A stretch of DNA of 38,742 bases from NCBI GenBank assembly GCA_026393835.1, contig JAPKZK010000105.1, positions 1-38,742 on the forward strand. The letters are read 5' to 3'. The position numbers and the translations under genes were made by a program. This document shows positions 25,182 through 34,050 of this stretch, piece by piece; positions within the stretch are counted from its first letter, which is position 1; each line of letters begins with the position of its first letter. The notes beneath the pieces were generated by a model, which searched no databases, was not told the origin of the DNA, and saw only the letters and a list, made by a program, of their open reading frames with translations. Source of the stretch: Candidatus Aminicenantota bacterium. Its GTDB lineage: Bacteria > Acidobacteriota > Aminicenantia > UBA2199.

Positions 25182-26972
25182 ATGGAAAACGAAATTAAAT
25201 ATTCAAAAACATTGTCGGATTTTTTAAACCAGGACAAATCACAGTACCCAGATACCCTAATCGAAGTACTGGAATACTCCGCGAAACGTTTCGGCGACCG
25301 GCCGGCAGTGGGCAAAGCCCTCGAACACCCTATCACTTACAGTGAATTCCTCAATAAAGTGATAAGCATCTCTGAACTGCTGGTGGACCGGGGCGTCATG
25401 AAAGGCGACCGCATCGCCATCCTGGGCGAAAACTCCCCCCACTGGGGCATCGCCTACTTTGCCGCTGTCCGCGCCGGCGCCGCCGCCGTCCCTATCCTAC
25501 CCGATTTCCCGGAAGCGGATATCCGCCATATCCTGTCGGACTCGGAAGCCAAAATCCTCTTCACCACCCTTAAACAACTGGAAAAACTGGGCGACCTGGA
25601 AAGCACCAAAGTGAAATCCATTATCATGATGGACGACATCGAAACGGATACCCAAAAGATAAGCGAAATTAATAAAGAATTCCTTTCCGATATCTTCGAG
25701 AAAGCCATCGACTTTATTAAAAAAATCCCGGGGAACATCGGCCTGGTCTCCAGGAAAGCCTCGGAAAACGATACGGTTTCCATTATCTATACCTCCGGCA
25801 CCTCCGGCCATTCCAAAGCTGTAATGCTGAGCCATCGAAACTTGATCTCCAACGTGGTGGCCGTAAAAATGCTGGTGGAAGTAATACCCGGGGATACGTT
25901 CCTTTCGGTTTTACCGCTCTCCCATACCTACGAATTTTCCCTGGGGTTCCTGCTGCCGTTGTTCAGCGGCGCCCGCATCGTCTACCTGGACAAAGCCCCC
26001 ACCCCCAGCGTACTGGAAAAAGTATGCAAGGTTGAAAAACCCACCACCATCTGCTCTGTCCCCCTAATCCTGGAAAAAATATACAAAAAAAAGGTGGCCC
26101 CGGTGCTGGGAAAAAACCTGGCCATCAAACTAATCACCAAAATCCCGGGCCTGAAGAAAAAAATCTATAAGAAAATAAATCATAAATTACTCGACTTTTT
26201 CGGCGGTCAATTAAGAGTTATGTCCGTCGGCGGGGCCTCATTCAACCAGGAAGCGGAAAAATTTTTCAACGCCGCGGGGTTCCCTTATATCGTGGGTTAC
26301 GGACTGACCGAAACCGCCCCATTACTGGCCGGCGGCCCCGTAGGCGATAAAACCATCAAAATCACTTCCACCGGCAAGCCCACCCCCGGATGCGAACTGA
26401 AAATCGTTAACCCGGACCCCAAAACCGGCATCGGCGAAATCTTCGCCCGCGGCCCCAACATCATGAAAGGCTACTACAAGAACCCGGAACTGACGGCCGA
26501 AGTGCTGGATAAAGACGGCTGGTTTAAAACCGGCGACCTGGGCCACTTCGACAAATACAATAACCTCTATATCAAAGGCCGGTCAAAAAATATGATCCTC
26601 CTGGCCAACGGCGAAAACATCTACCCCGAAGCCGTCGAAGAAAAATTGAACGCCTGCCCCCAGGTAATGGAATCCCTGGTGACCGAAAACAACGACCAAC
26701 TGGAAGCCTGGGTCTACCTCGATTACGACCTGGTAGACGCCGAAACCCACGGCAAAACGGAACGCCAACGCCTGGAATTCATTGAAAAAGTACTGGCCGA
26801 TACCAGGGAATGTGTCAATACCCAACTATCTTCCTTTTCAAAACTGGCCCGCATCTACGAACAAAAAGAGCCTTTTGTGAAAACCGCCACCCATAAAATC
26901 AAACGGTACCTCTACGCACACCCCCATACCAAAAAGAACCGCGGACAGGCCCTGGTTGATACGGACGATTAA
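25182..26972 (+). CDS. Long-chain fatty acid-CoA ligase-type AMP-forming enzyme
   Basis: 596 residues. Motifs of the AMP-binding (ANL) superfamily: phosphate loop IIYTSGTSGHSKAVMLSH (about 195-211); GYGLTETAPLLAGGP (acyl pocket and adenine contact); DGWFKTGDLGHFD with the ATP-ribose aspartate; KGRSKNMILLANGENIYP hinge with conserved Arg-Ser-Lys; and a C-terminal lysine near KRYLYAH. It activates a carboxylic acid with ATP and CoA. The FadD15-like layout suggests medium or long-chain fatty acids, but aryl acids are possible given the tryptophanase 11 bp downstream. There is no ribosome site, and the promoter touches the start, so a leaderless mRNA is likely. Cytoplasmic, perhaps membrane-associated. 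Confidence 0.9.
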   Translation: MENEIKYSKTLSDFLNQDKSQYPDTLIEVLEYSAKRFGDRPAVGKALEHPITYSEFLNKVISISELLVDRGVMKGDRIAILGENSPHWGIAYFAAVRAGAAAVPILPDFPEADIRHILSDSEAKILFTTLKQLEKLGDLESTKVKSIIMMDDIETDTQKISEINKEFLSDIFEKAIDFIKKIPGNIGLVSRKASENDTVSIIYTSGTSGHSKAVMLSHRNLISNVVAVKMLVEVIPGDTFLSVLPLSHTYEFSLGFLLPLFSGARIVYLDKAPTPSVLEKVCKVEKPTTICSVPLILEKIYKKKVAPVLGKNLAIKLITKIPGLKKKIYKKINHKLLDFFGGQLRVMSVGGASFNQEAEKFFNAAGFPYIVGYGLTETAPLLAGGPVGDKTIKITSTGKPTPGCELKIVNPDPKTGIGEIFARGPNIMKGYYKNPELTAEVLDKDGWFKTGDLGHFDKYNNLYIKGRSKNMILLANGENIYPEAVEEKLNACPQVMESLVTENNDQLEAWVYLDYDLVDAETHGKTERQRLEFIEKVLADTRECVNTQLSSFSKLARIYEQKEPFVKTATHKIKRYLYAHPHTKKNRGQALVDTDD

Positions 26973-26983
26973 GGAGCAAACAC

Positions 26984-28363
26984 ATGAAAACATCCATCGA
27001 ACCCTTTAAAATTAAAATGGTGGAACATATCAAACAAACTACCCGGGAGGAACGGCTCGAATATCTAAAAGAAGCCCATTACAATGTATTTTCAATCAGG
27101 GCGGAAAACATATTGATCGATTTCCTTACCGACAGCGGCACCGGGGCCATGAGCGACCAACAATGGGCGGCCATCATGGTGGGCGACGAAGCCTACGCCG
27201 GCAGCAAAAGCTTTTTCCATTTCGAAGATACCGTCAAACAAATCACCGACTTTAAACATATTATCCCCACCCACCAGGGCAGGGCCGCCGAACGCATCCT
27301 CTTCGAAATCGTATTAAAAAATAAAAAAGGTCAAAAAATACCCAATAATACCCATTTCGATACCACCCGCGCCAATATCGAATACCATGACACGGAAGCC
27401 GTAGACCTGGTGATCCCCGAAGGCAAAATCCCGGAATGCGACCACCCCTTTAAAGGAAACATGGACCTGGGAAAACTGGAAGAATTCCTGGACAAAAACC
27501 ATAAACATGTCCCCCTGGGCATGATAACCATTACCAATAATTCAGGCGGCGGCCAACCGGTCTCCATGGAAAACATCAAAGAAACATCACGGCTGTACCG
27601 GAAATACAATATCCCGTTTTTTATCGACTGCTGCCGGTTTGCCGAAAACGCTTACTTTATCAAACAAAGGGAAAAAGGTTACGGCGATAAAACCATCCTT
27701 GAAATCGCCCGGGAGATGTTTTCATATGCCGATGGCTGCGCCATGAGCGCAAAAAAAGACGGCATAGTCAATATCGGCGGTTTCCTGGCCATGAACGACG
27801 ATACCCTGGCCATGCACGCCCGCAACCTGTTGATCCTGACCGAAGGCTTCCCCAGCTACGGCGGACTGGCCGGGAGAGACCTGGAAGCAATATCCGTGGG
27901 ACTGCAAGAAGTATTGGATGAAAATTACCTGCGTTACCGGGTAAGGACGGCCGAATACATGGGGGAACGTTTATTGGAAGCAGGCGTCAGCATCATTCGC
28001 CCCACCGGCGGCCATGCGGTCTACATCGACGCCGCGGCCTTCTACCCCCACATCCCGGCCCACCAATTCCCCGGCCAGGCGCTGGTGTGCGAACTATATA
28101 AAAACGGCGGTATTCGCAGCGTGGAAATCGGTTCCCTCATGTTCGGGAAAACGGACAAAGTCACGGGCGATATGATCCCGGCTTCCATGGAACTGGTAAG
28201 ATTGGCGTTCCCGCGGCGGGTGTATACCCAGAGCCATTTCGATTATGCCAGCGAAACCATCATCGAAACCTTTAAAGAAAGAGAAAACGCCAGGGGATTA
28301 AAAATTACCTGGGAAGCCCCCTATTTAAGGCATTTTTCCGTCCAACTGGCGCCGCTGGAATAA
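26984..28363 (+). CDS. tnaA: Tryptophanase (beta-eliminating lyase)
   Basis: 459 residues, the family's usual length. Landmarks: LTDSGTGAMSD, THQGRAAE, GGQPVS, FFIDCCRF with Asp215 (PLP ring nitrogen), and MSAKKD with Lys258 (PLP). The family includes tryptophanase and tyrosine phenol-lyase. At the position of the lyase's essential Arg381 this protein has Ile (SVEIGS, residue 382), and near the end it has LRHF with His450, as tryptophanase does. Both favour tryptophan to indole, pyruvate and ammonia. The N-terminal half (AMSDQQWA, SYADGCAM, SYGGLAGRD) resembles the tyrosine enzyme, so the call is not absolute. GGAG precedes the start. It shares an operon with the acyl-CoA ligase; no tnaC leader or tryptophan permease is present. 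Confidence 0.85.
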   Translation: MKTSIEPFKIKMVEHIKQTTREERLEYLKEAHYNVFSIRAENILIDFLTDSGTGAMSDQQWAAIMVGDEAYAGSKSFFHFEDTVKQITDFKHIIPTHQGRAAERILFEIVLKNKKGQKIPNNTHFDTTRANIEYHDTEAVDLVIPEGKIPECDHPFKGNMDLGKLEEFLDKNHKHVPLGMITITNNSGGGQPVSMENIKETSRLYRKYNIPFFIDCCRFAENAYFIKQREKGYGDKTILEIAREMFSYADGCAMSAKKDGIVNIGGFLAMNDDTLAMHARNLLILTEGFPSYGGLAGRDLEAISVGLQEVLDENYLRYRVRTAEYMGERLLEAGVSIIRPTGGHAVYIDAAAFYPHIPAHQFPGQALVCELYKNGGIRSVEIGSLMFGKTDKVTGDMIPASMELVRLAFPRRVYTQSHFDYASETIIETFKERENARGLKITWEAPYLRHFSVQLAPLE

Positions 28364-28442
28364 ATGGGATAAAAAAAATAAAAGCCGCGAAGAACGCGAA
28401 GGGGCGCGAAGAAAAAACCTTCAAACAAAAGCTTTGGGAAGT

Positions 28443-28472
28443 CCAGAAACCTTTTCTCGAAAAGGTTTCTGG
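28443..28472. terminator. Perfect 13-bp hairpin between convergent genes
   Basis: CCAGAAACCTTTT, loop CTCG, AAAAGGTTTCTGG. The innermost four pairs are A/T. It lies between the ends of tnaA and iscU, so it could stop or protect transcripts from either side, but no T-run follows directly. A short GC-rich segment with repeated CGCGAAG lies just before it at about 28385-28410. Confidence 0.5.
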
Positions 28473-28488
28473 TCGTCGAAGACAACAG

Positions 28489-28863
28489 TTAATTATTTTT
28501 CTTTTTGCTCATGTAATCTTCGATAGCCGCCTTGATGCCCTCTTCAGCCAGGATGGAACAGTGCATTTTTTCCGGCGGCAGCCCGTCCAGGGCTTCGGCC
28601 ACGGCTTTATTGGTGATAGCAAGGGCTTCCTCCACCGGTTTTCCTTTCATCATATCGATGGCCATGGAACTGGTGGCAATGGCCGCCACACAGCCAAAGG
28701 TTTCAAATTTTGCATCAGCGATGAGCCCGTTTTCGATCTTGATATAGATCCACATCACATCGCCGCATTTTTTGTTTCCAACTTTCCCGATACCGTCGGC
28801 GTTTTCGATTTTACCGTAATTTTTCGAGTTCTGGAAGTGTTCGATCACTTTTTTGCTGTACAT
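28489..28863 (-). CDS. iscU: IscU/NifU-type iron-sulfur scaffold
   Basis: 124 residues. The three cluster-binding cysteines are Cys33 (KKCGDVMW), Cys58 (TFGCVAAIATSS) and Cys102 (KMHCSILAEEG), with Asp35 next to the first as in IscU. It receives sulfur from the desulfurase encoded just upstream and assembles [2Fe-2S] or [4Fe-4S] clusters in the cytoplasm. The typical IscU LPPxKxHC motif reads LPPEKMHC here. AGGAG lies 6 bases before the start. It is probably co-transcribed with iscS (34-bp gap). Chaperone genes hscAB and the Fdx gene are absent, giving a minimal ISC/NIF-like pair. Confidence 0.93.
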   Translation of the reverse strand: MYSKKVIEHFQNSKNYGKIENADGIGKVGNKKCGDVMWIYIKIENGLIADAKFETFGCVAAIATSSMAIDMMKGKPVEEALAITNKAVAEALDGLPPEKMHCSILAEEGIKAAIEDYMSKKKNN

Positions 28864-28897
28864 AATTCTATACTCCTCTTTATATAGCCAAAAACTT

Positions 28898-30070
28898 TCA
28901 TTTTTTATTGGTCCAGAAAGGCGACATGCTTCTCAGTCGCTGGACAACTACCGGCAATGTTTCCAGCAAACTGTTCACCGCGTCTTCGCTGTTGTATTTT
29001 CCCAGGCTTATGCGCAAACTGCCGTGGGCGTCTTCATGCTTCAGACCGATGGCCAGCAGCACATGGGAAGGGTCGAGGGATTTGGAAGAACAAGCGGAGC
29101 CGGAAGAGAGCGCAAACCCATGCCCGTCCAGCAGGGCCAGGATAGATTCGCCTTCGATGTGCCTGATGGATACATTCAGGGTATTGTAAAGCCCGTTTTC
29201 CGGGTCGCCATTTACCAGCACATCGGGGATGGTTTCAAGGATCACTTTTTTGAGCCGGTCCCTCAGGGGTCTTAATTTTTTTTCTTCCTCCCGCATTTCC
29301 GCCAGGGCGATTTCCGCGGCTTTTCCTATGCCCACGATGCCCGTAACGTTCTCAGTGCCGGCGCGAAGACCATGCTCATGCCCGCCGCCAAATAACAGCG
29401 GATCTATTTTGACGCCTTTCTTAATATACAGGACCCCCATGCCTTTGGGGCCGTATATCTTATGAGAAGAAAAGCTCAACATATCCACGCCCAGGTCTTT
29501 TACATCCACCGGGATTTTCCCGGTGCTCTGCACGGCGTCGGTATGAAAATAGACGCCCCGGCTGTGGGCGATTTCTGCCAATGCTTTGAGGGGCTGGAGC
29601 GTACCGATTTCATTATTGGCGTGCATGATGGTGACCAGGATGGTAGTGTCGTTGATGCTATCTTTCAATTCTTTCGGGCTTACATAGCCTTTTTCATCCA
29701 CCGGCAGATAGGTGACTTCAAAACCCTTTTTTTTGGCCAGGAACTGGCAGGTTTTCAAAACAGCGGGGTGTTCGATGGCAGAGGTAATAATATGATTCCC
29801 CTTTTCCTTATACATAGAGGCGACGCCCTGGATGGCCAGGTTATCGGATTCGGTGCCCCCGGAGGTAAAGAAAATCTCATCGGGCCGGGCGTTAAGCAAT
29901 TTCGCCGCCTGTTCCCTGGCGACTTCTATGGCCTGAAGGGCTTCCCCGGCTTGGCTGTAGAAGGATGAGGGATTATGGAAGTTTTCAGTGAAAAAGGGCC
30001 GCATTGCTTCTACTACCCTGGGGTCCACCGGTGTTGTCGCATTATAGTCGAAATAGTTTTTTAACTCCAT
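28898..30070 (-). CDS. iscS: Cysteine desulfurase (NifS/IscS)
   Basis: 390 residues, a usual family length. YFDYNATTPVDPRV at the start, HxxN in MHANNEIG, the PLP lysine Lys204 in SSHKIYGPKG, and the catalytic cysteine Cys327 in the mobile loop SGSACSS are all present. It removes sulfur from L-cysteine to give alanine and a cysteine persulfide, then passes the sulfur to the IscU scaffold encoded next. GGAGG precedes the start. The short SGSACSS loop puts it in the group I (NifS/IscS) class. It has its own strong promoter. Confidence 0.94.
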   Translation of the reverse strand: MELKNYFDYNATTPVDPRVVEAMRPFFTENFHNPSSFYSQAGEALQAIEVAREQAAKLLNARPDEIFFTSGGTESDNLAIQGVASMYKEKGNHIITSAIEHPAVLKTCQFLAKKKGFEVTYLPVDEKGYVSPKELKDSINDTTILVTIMHANNEIGTLQPLKALAEIAHSRGVYFHTDAVQSTGKIPVDVKDLGVDMLSFSSHKIYGPKGMGVLYIKKGVKIDPLLFGGGHEHGLRAGTENVTGIVGIGKAAEIALAEMREEEKKLRPLRDRLKKVILETIPDVLVNGDPENGLYNTLNVSIRHIEGESILALLDGHGFALSSGSACSSKSLDPSHVLLAIGLKHEDAHGSLRISLGKYNSEDAVNSLLETLPVVVQRLRSMSPFWTNKK

Positions 30071-30087
30071 TTTATCCTCCAGTCAAC

Positions 30088-30116
30088 AATATAACCAATT
30101 CAGTGTCGTTTGTCAA
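30088..30116 (-). promoter_or_regulatory. Promoter of iscS-iscU
   Basis: TTGACA, 17 bp, TATATT on the minus strand, with a transcript start near 30081, just before GGAGG. I see no IscR-type operator. The rest of the gap to 30232 shows nothing else. Confidence 0.6.
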
Positions 30117-30232
30117 CTGCTTTAATGTAATTAATTTATTTTAATCCGCATCAAACCGACCACTGGAGTATCCAACAAATTATTAAAGTAGATTGTACCC
30201 TTTTCCGAAGAAAAAATCAACCGTGCCTAAAC

Positions 30233-32902
30233 TTATCTCCTGGCGCGGCGCGAAAGGGAAAGAACTCGGTAGCGACCCCTTTTTGTATTTTTAAAACCGA
30301 GACCGAGACGGAAAATTTCAGGCATATAATATTCTTCGTTTTCTCTTAGTATTACACCATTGGTTTCCAGGATGTTGATGTCCTCTATTCCCAATTTGAC
30401 TTCCTCGCGGGTAAAGGGGATTACTTTCGCATCGATATCTGTGTCATTTTTAAGTTTGTCCAGGATCGCTCCCAAAGGAGGGTTTTCCAACATAATCTCC
30501 CCTATTTTTTTCTTACTGCATTCCTCGATTGAATTTCGGATTGCCAGCGGCGCCAGGATGCGATCCATCCAGAAGTTATCCTGGATGGAATCCCTTGCCG
30601 ATTTCTGCAACAAGCGGACGATATCCCTGGCTTGAACCTGGCCGTTAAGATCGGATAGTACGGAAATAACCCAATCAGCGGTTCGGGCTTCTTTTCCCTG
30701 GTCCTGGCCGAGCTTTCTACCCCAAAGTTGCACAGATAGATCAACCAGTGCAGGTATTTCCATATCTTGCAGGGATTTCACCTCAATTTCAGGCAGCACA
30801 CCCGATTCCCTTGATATCCAGGCCACCAGCCTCAAAACTTCTTCTTCATCCCATTTCAGTGCATATGGTGAGTATCTTTTCGTCAACTGCTCAAAATTTT
30901 GTTTTATCGCATTCATGACCATGTCGCGACGGGCAAAAACAAGTAGTCCAATCTGCCTGGAAGGCTGTTGCTCCAGCCATTCCGGTACATCCTGGAGTAA
31001 TGAACGAAGGGCGGTTTGTTCGTTTTCCCTGGATGAGAGGTTTTGAAAGAAATCTTCCAATCCGTCGAATATAGCAACGATAAACTGTTTTTTATTTTTA
31101 AGGAAATCGTTGAAATTTCTCCCGGCGCTTTCCTTGCCGGCTTCGAAGCCGCAGCTCCAGGCGATGGTATTCAACCAGCAATCTCTCCACTGGCCTTCGT
31201 GGAGCTCCTTAGTTAAATTGTCCCGTAAATAATGCTTGATTTCCTGGCTACCTGACGATGGCCCCTGTGCTAATTTTTTAGTTAATTCGAGCTTTTTGCT
31301 TTCTATTCCTTCTATATCAATGATATTCACGCCATACAATACCGGGCAAACAGCGGCGTCGATATTTACATCCGAATCTACTGCATCCTTGACGAAACGC
31401 TGCCAGGTTGTTCTCCTGACTATCTGGAGATATGTGTATGTTTTTCCTGCGCCTTTAGCGCCCACAATGACGGCAATGGGTACTTTATTCCTATAATCCG
31501 AAGCCAGGTTGCGCAGCGGGGAAATGGTCAGGAATTTTTCCATACCGCTGGTTTCAGCAACGATAAGTTTGTCAGAAAAATCAGCCAATTTTTTTCGTTT
31601 GTCTTTCAGCTTACTTTCAGTTATTCCCGGGAGTTGGGAACTACTTTTATAACTTGCTAACGGGAGCCAATTCTTCAATTGGTTCAATATACCTTCCAAC
31701 CTGGTGTCCTGGATAATCTGCATCACATCATTCCAATTTCCGGGTAGAACGATTAATTTTTGATTGAAAACCGAATGTAATAAGATTGGCACCACAGGTT
31801 CCTCATCTTGTTCATTCTCCAAAATATTTGCCGCCGCGAATAATTTGGGCTCTATGTCCGGTAAAAGTTCTTTTTTTGTTAACTCATAGTCAGGGATATG
31901 GGTAATAATAATCGAAGGTTGAGTATAATTGCTTTTCCCGTTGTTTTTTAATTCGCTTAAGATTTGTAACAGTTGGCATGTGCCTTCTATGGACTGGGCA
32001 CTGAGAGAGGTAACGATGACTTTATAAACACGCGGATCAAGGAGAAGCCCGGTGGAAAGTTCGGATAGACCGGCTCTCAGGTCTATTATTACCGCATCTA
32101 CCTCCAGTTTTCTACCCAGTTCGGCAAGGATTGTAGTCAAAATATAAGGGTTTTTTGAAAATTTGATTAAATGTTCTGGTTTAATTTCGAGGGAGCTAAA
32201 GTGAGAAACAGCCCTAAAAGCCGGTAATACATAAATTCCATCCAGGAGCATATCTTTTATTCGTTCCACCGCCAATTCGATGCTTTCCCCTGCTTCCGGG
32301 TCCGGATCGCCATGGGTAAGCGCCAACAAATCGACAAAAGAAATTTCCGGTTTGGAAATCCTTGAATAAAGCAACCAGGTTAACCCGGGCGCTTCGAGAT
32401 CGCCGTCTACCAGGAGAACGCGATTCTTTTTACTTTTATCTTGAGTCAACGATCGGGCAAACGCCAGCGCATGGAGCGTACGCCCCACCCCCCCTTTAAA
32501 TGAATGGAAAGCCACCACCGGCGGATATTCCGGCGGGAGTGAAGAAGGGTATTCGGGCTCATAGGGCTTAAAAACCACTGAAGGTCTTGCCAGGCTGGGC
32601 ATAGTCCGGGGCTTCTTCGGCTCCTCATCCGTTTCTTCCAGTATCACTTGCATGAGTCTTTGTTTATTACCGGCGCTTTCCAGGATTAGACACAATTTTT
32701 CCAGATCGAACCTGGGAGCGAATTGTTCGGCCAGCCACTCTTTGGCTGACGGTACTGTATTTTCCCGGATGCCCAGCGATAATCCATCCCAATAGGCCCG
32801 GGCCCACACTAACCACTCCGGCCAATCGTTTTCTTTTTGCTTTCGCAGTAATATGTCTTCGACATCGATCCAGGTATATAAACGTACATCGGATGGAATC
32901 AT
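30233..32902 (-). CDS. KGGVGR-variant MinD-like ATPase fused to a second P-loop NTPase
   Basis: 889 residues, no membrane segment. An N-terminal helical region (1-100, with WARAYWDGL) and a proline-rich linker precede a MinD/ParA-like domain. That domain has a deviant Walker A FKGGVGRT (135-142, the KGGVGR variant), DGDLEAPG (166-173) and IIDLRAGLS (272-280). From about residue 470 comes a second NTPase: Walker A GAKGAGKT (481-488) and Walker B FIVAIFDGLED (607-617). A helical and winged-helix-like C-terminus follows, ending in basic residues. KGGVGR-type ATPases are known from defence-like and conflict-system contexts. It starts one base after the small HEPN-like gene, with AGGAG inside that gene's end, so the two form an operon. 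Function as a sensor or switch is inferred. Confidence 0.82.
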   Translation of the reverse strand: MIPSDVRLYTWIDVEDILLRKQKENDWPEWLVWARAYWDGLSLGIRENTVPSAKEWLAEQFAPRFDLEKLCLILESAGNKQRLMQVILEETDEEPKKPRTMPSLARPSVVFKPYEPEYPSSLPPEYPPVVAFHSFKGGVGRTLHALAFARSLTQDKSKKNRVLLVDGDLEAPGLTWLLYSRISKPEISFVDLLALTHGDPDPEAGESIELAVERIKDMLLDGIYVLPAFRAVSHFSSLEIKPEHLIKFSKNPYILTTILAELGRKLEVDAVIIDLRAGLSELSTGLLLDPRVYKVIVTSLSAQSIEGTCQLLQILSELKNNGKSNYTQPSIIITHIPDYELTKKELLPDIEPKLFAAANILENEQDEEPVVPILLHSVFNQKLIVLPGNWNDVMQIIQDTRLEGILNQLKNWLPLASYKSSSQLPGITESKLKDKRKKLADFSDKLIVAETSGMEKFLTISPLRNLASDYRNKVPIAVIVGAKGAGKTYTYLQIVRRTTWQRFVKDAVDSDVNIDAAVCPVLYGVNIIDIEGIESKKLELTKKLAQGPSSGSQEIKHYLRDNLTKELHEGQWRDCWLNTIAWSCGFEAGKESAGRNFNDFLKNKKQFIVAIFDGLEDFFQNLSSRENEQTALRSLLQDVPEWLEQQPSRQIGLLVFARRDMVMNAIKQNFEQLTKRYSPYALKWDEEEVLRLVAWISRESGVLPEIEVKSLQDMEIPALVDLSVQLWGRKLGQDQGKEARTADWVISVLSDLNGQVQARDIVRLLQKSARDSIQDNFWMDRILAPLAIRNSIEECSKKKIGEIMLENPPLGAILDKLKNDTDIDAKVIPFTREEVKLGIEDINILETNGVILRENEEYYMPEIFRLGLGFKNTKRGRYRVLSLSRRARR

Positions 32903-32903
32903 T

Positions 32904-33314
32904 TTAGATACGCTCCTCTATCAAACTTCTAACGGTTTCTAACCACCGGATAAGCTTTTCCTGATCATTCTGATCTATTTCGATGCCGTAGCGCCAGGCT
33001 TGATGTACCTGACCGACATCATAATGCTCTTGCTTATTATTCCTCGTTAGTTTAAATTCCGGGCATGGTCCGCTTACACTTGCAGGTAAATAAAGCTTTT
33101 GAACCCAATTCGATAAATTATGACTTTTAGTGAGCTTTTCATCGGCTATTTTCTCGGTAGTAAGAATATTGTTCCATCTCAAGTAAATGGATTTTAGTCC
33201 CGATTCGACGGCATAGAACAACAGTAGATTATAAGATATCGAATCCTTATCGACGCTCGCGTTTGAATGAACAAAAAAAGCTCTTTTTAATTCATTAAAT
33301 CCAGCATGTATCAT
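32904..33314 (-). CDS. HEPN-like small protein, partner of the KGGVGR ATPase
   Basis: 136 residues, helical and rather polar. An R-x4-H motif (Arg11-His16, RAFFVH) is present near the N-terminus, followed by YNLLLFYAVESGLKSIYLRW, SHNLSNWV and VHQAWRYGIEI. The helix pattern resembles small HEPN and nucleotidyltransferase-linked helical proteins. In proven HEPN RNases the R-x4-6-H motif is usually in a later helix, so catalytic activity is uncertain. Its coding sequence stops one base before the ATPase start, so it is probably the effector or regulator of that protein. GGA lies 6 bases before the start. Confidence 0.65.
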   Translation of the reverse strand: MIHAGFNELKRAFFVHSNASVDKDSISYNLLLFYAVESGLKSIYLRWNNILTTEKIADEKLTKSHNLSNWVQKLYLPASVSGPCPEFKLTRNNKQEHYDVGQVHQAWRYGIEIDQNDQEKLIRWLETVRSLIEERI

Positions 33315-33358
33315 TTTGTATCCTATATTAATCCTACCTATTCAGTGATTTCTATCCA

Positions 33359-33387
33359 ATAATAAAGAATTTCCGGAAAGAAGTCAA
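33359..33387 (-). promoter_or_regulatory. Promoter of the HEPN-like/KGGVGR operon
   Basis: TTGACT, 17 bp, TATTAT on the minus strand, with a leader of about 37 bases. Confidence 0.5.
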
Positions 33388-33423
33388 CCCCCGGAGAAAA
33401 TTTTTAAAACCGGCAAAAAAGCC

Positions 33424-33452
33424 TTGACAAAAAAATCCGAAACCACTATATT
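33424..33452 (+). promoter_or_regulatory. Promoter of the ferritin genes
   Basis: TTGACA, 17 bp, TATATT, identical boxes to the iscS promoter. No Fur box is apparent by eye. Confidence 0.6.
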
Positions 33453-33491
33453 TTCCATGAACAATTTAATTAAATGATTTAGGAGGATACA

Positions 33492-34028
33492 ATGATAAAG
33501 AATAAAATGCAAGATGCATTCAACAAGCAAATCGGTGAAGAGATATATTCATCGTACCTTTACCTGTCCATGGCCGCTTATTTTGAAACCATCAATCTCA
33601 AGGGATTTTCCCACTGGATGAAGTGCCAGGCGCAGGAAGAGATGTTCCATGCCATGAGGTTCTTCACTCATATCCTTGAGAGAGGCGGCGCGGTGGCGCT
33701 TCCCCGTATCGAGGAACCCAAGAGGAAATGGGAATCGTCATTAAATATCTTTCAAGATGGGCTGGTTCACGAGGAACATATCACCGACTGTATCCATAAA
33801 CTGATGGACCAGGCCGTAGATGAGAAAGACTATGCGGCCCAGAATTTATTGAAGTGGTTTGTAAACGAGCAAGTGGAAGAAGAAGACAATTTCACGGAGA
33901 TGGTGGCAAAATTAAAAATGATCGGCGGCGACCAACCGTCTTTGCTGCTGCAGGACAAGGAAATGGCGGCGCGGATGCCGGGCATCAATCCCTACGTGGG
34001 TACGATTCCCGCGGGAACCGCTGCATAA
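33492..34028 (+). CDS. Bacterial non-haem ferritin
   Basis: 178 residues, one four-helix bundle plus a short E helix. Metal-site residues of the ferroxidase centre are visible: Glu16/Glu17 (IGEEIYSS), QEEMFHA with Glu and His in the second helix, and ENQVEEE-like NEQVEEEDN in the third. LMDQAVDEKDYAA is typical of FtnA. It oxidises Fe(II) and stores the product as a mineral in a 24-subunit shell. GGAGG lies 5 bases upstream of the start. It is co-transcribed with the ferritin-like gene 22 bp downstream. Confidence 0.93.
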   Translation: MIKNKMQDAFNKQIGEEIYSSYLYLSMAAYFETINLKGFSHWMKCQAQEEMFHAMRFFTHILERGGAVALPRIEEPKRKWESSLNIFQDGLVHEEHITDCIHKLMDQAVDEKDYAAQNLLKWFVNEQVEEEDNFTEMVAKLKMIGGDQPSLLLQDKEMAARMPGINPYVGTIPAGTAA

Positions 34029-34050
34029 TAAATAACCAGGAGATAATGAA

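Noticed and set aside
26984..28363. Tyrosine phenol-lyase
   Set aside because: The key Arg of that enzyme is Ile here and the tryptophanase His is present, though the N-terminal half is similar.
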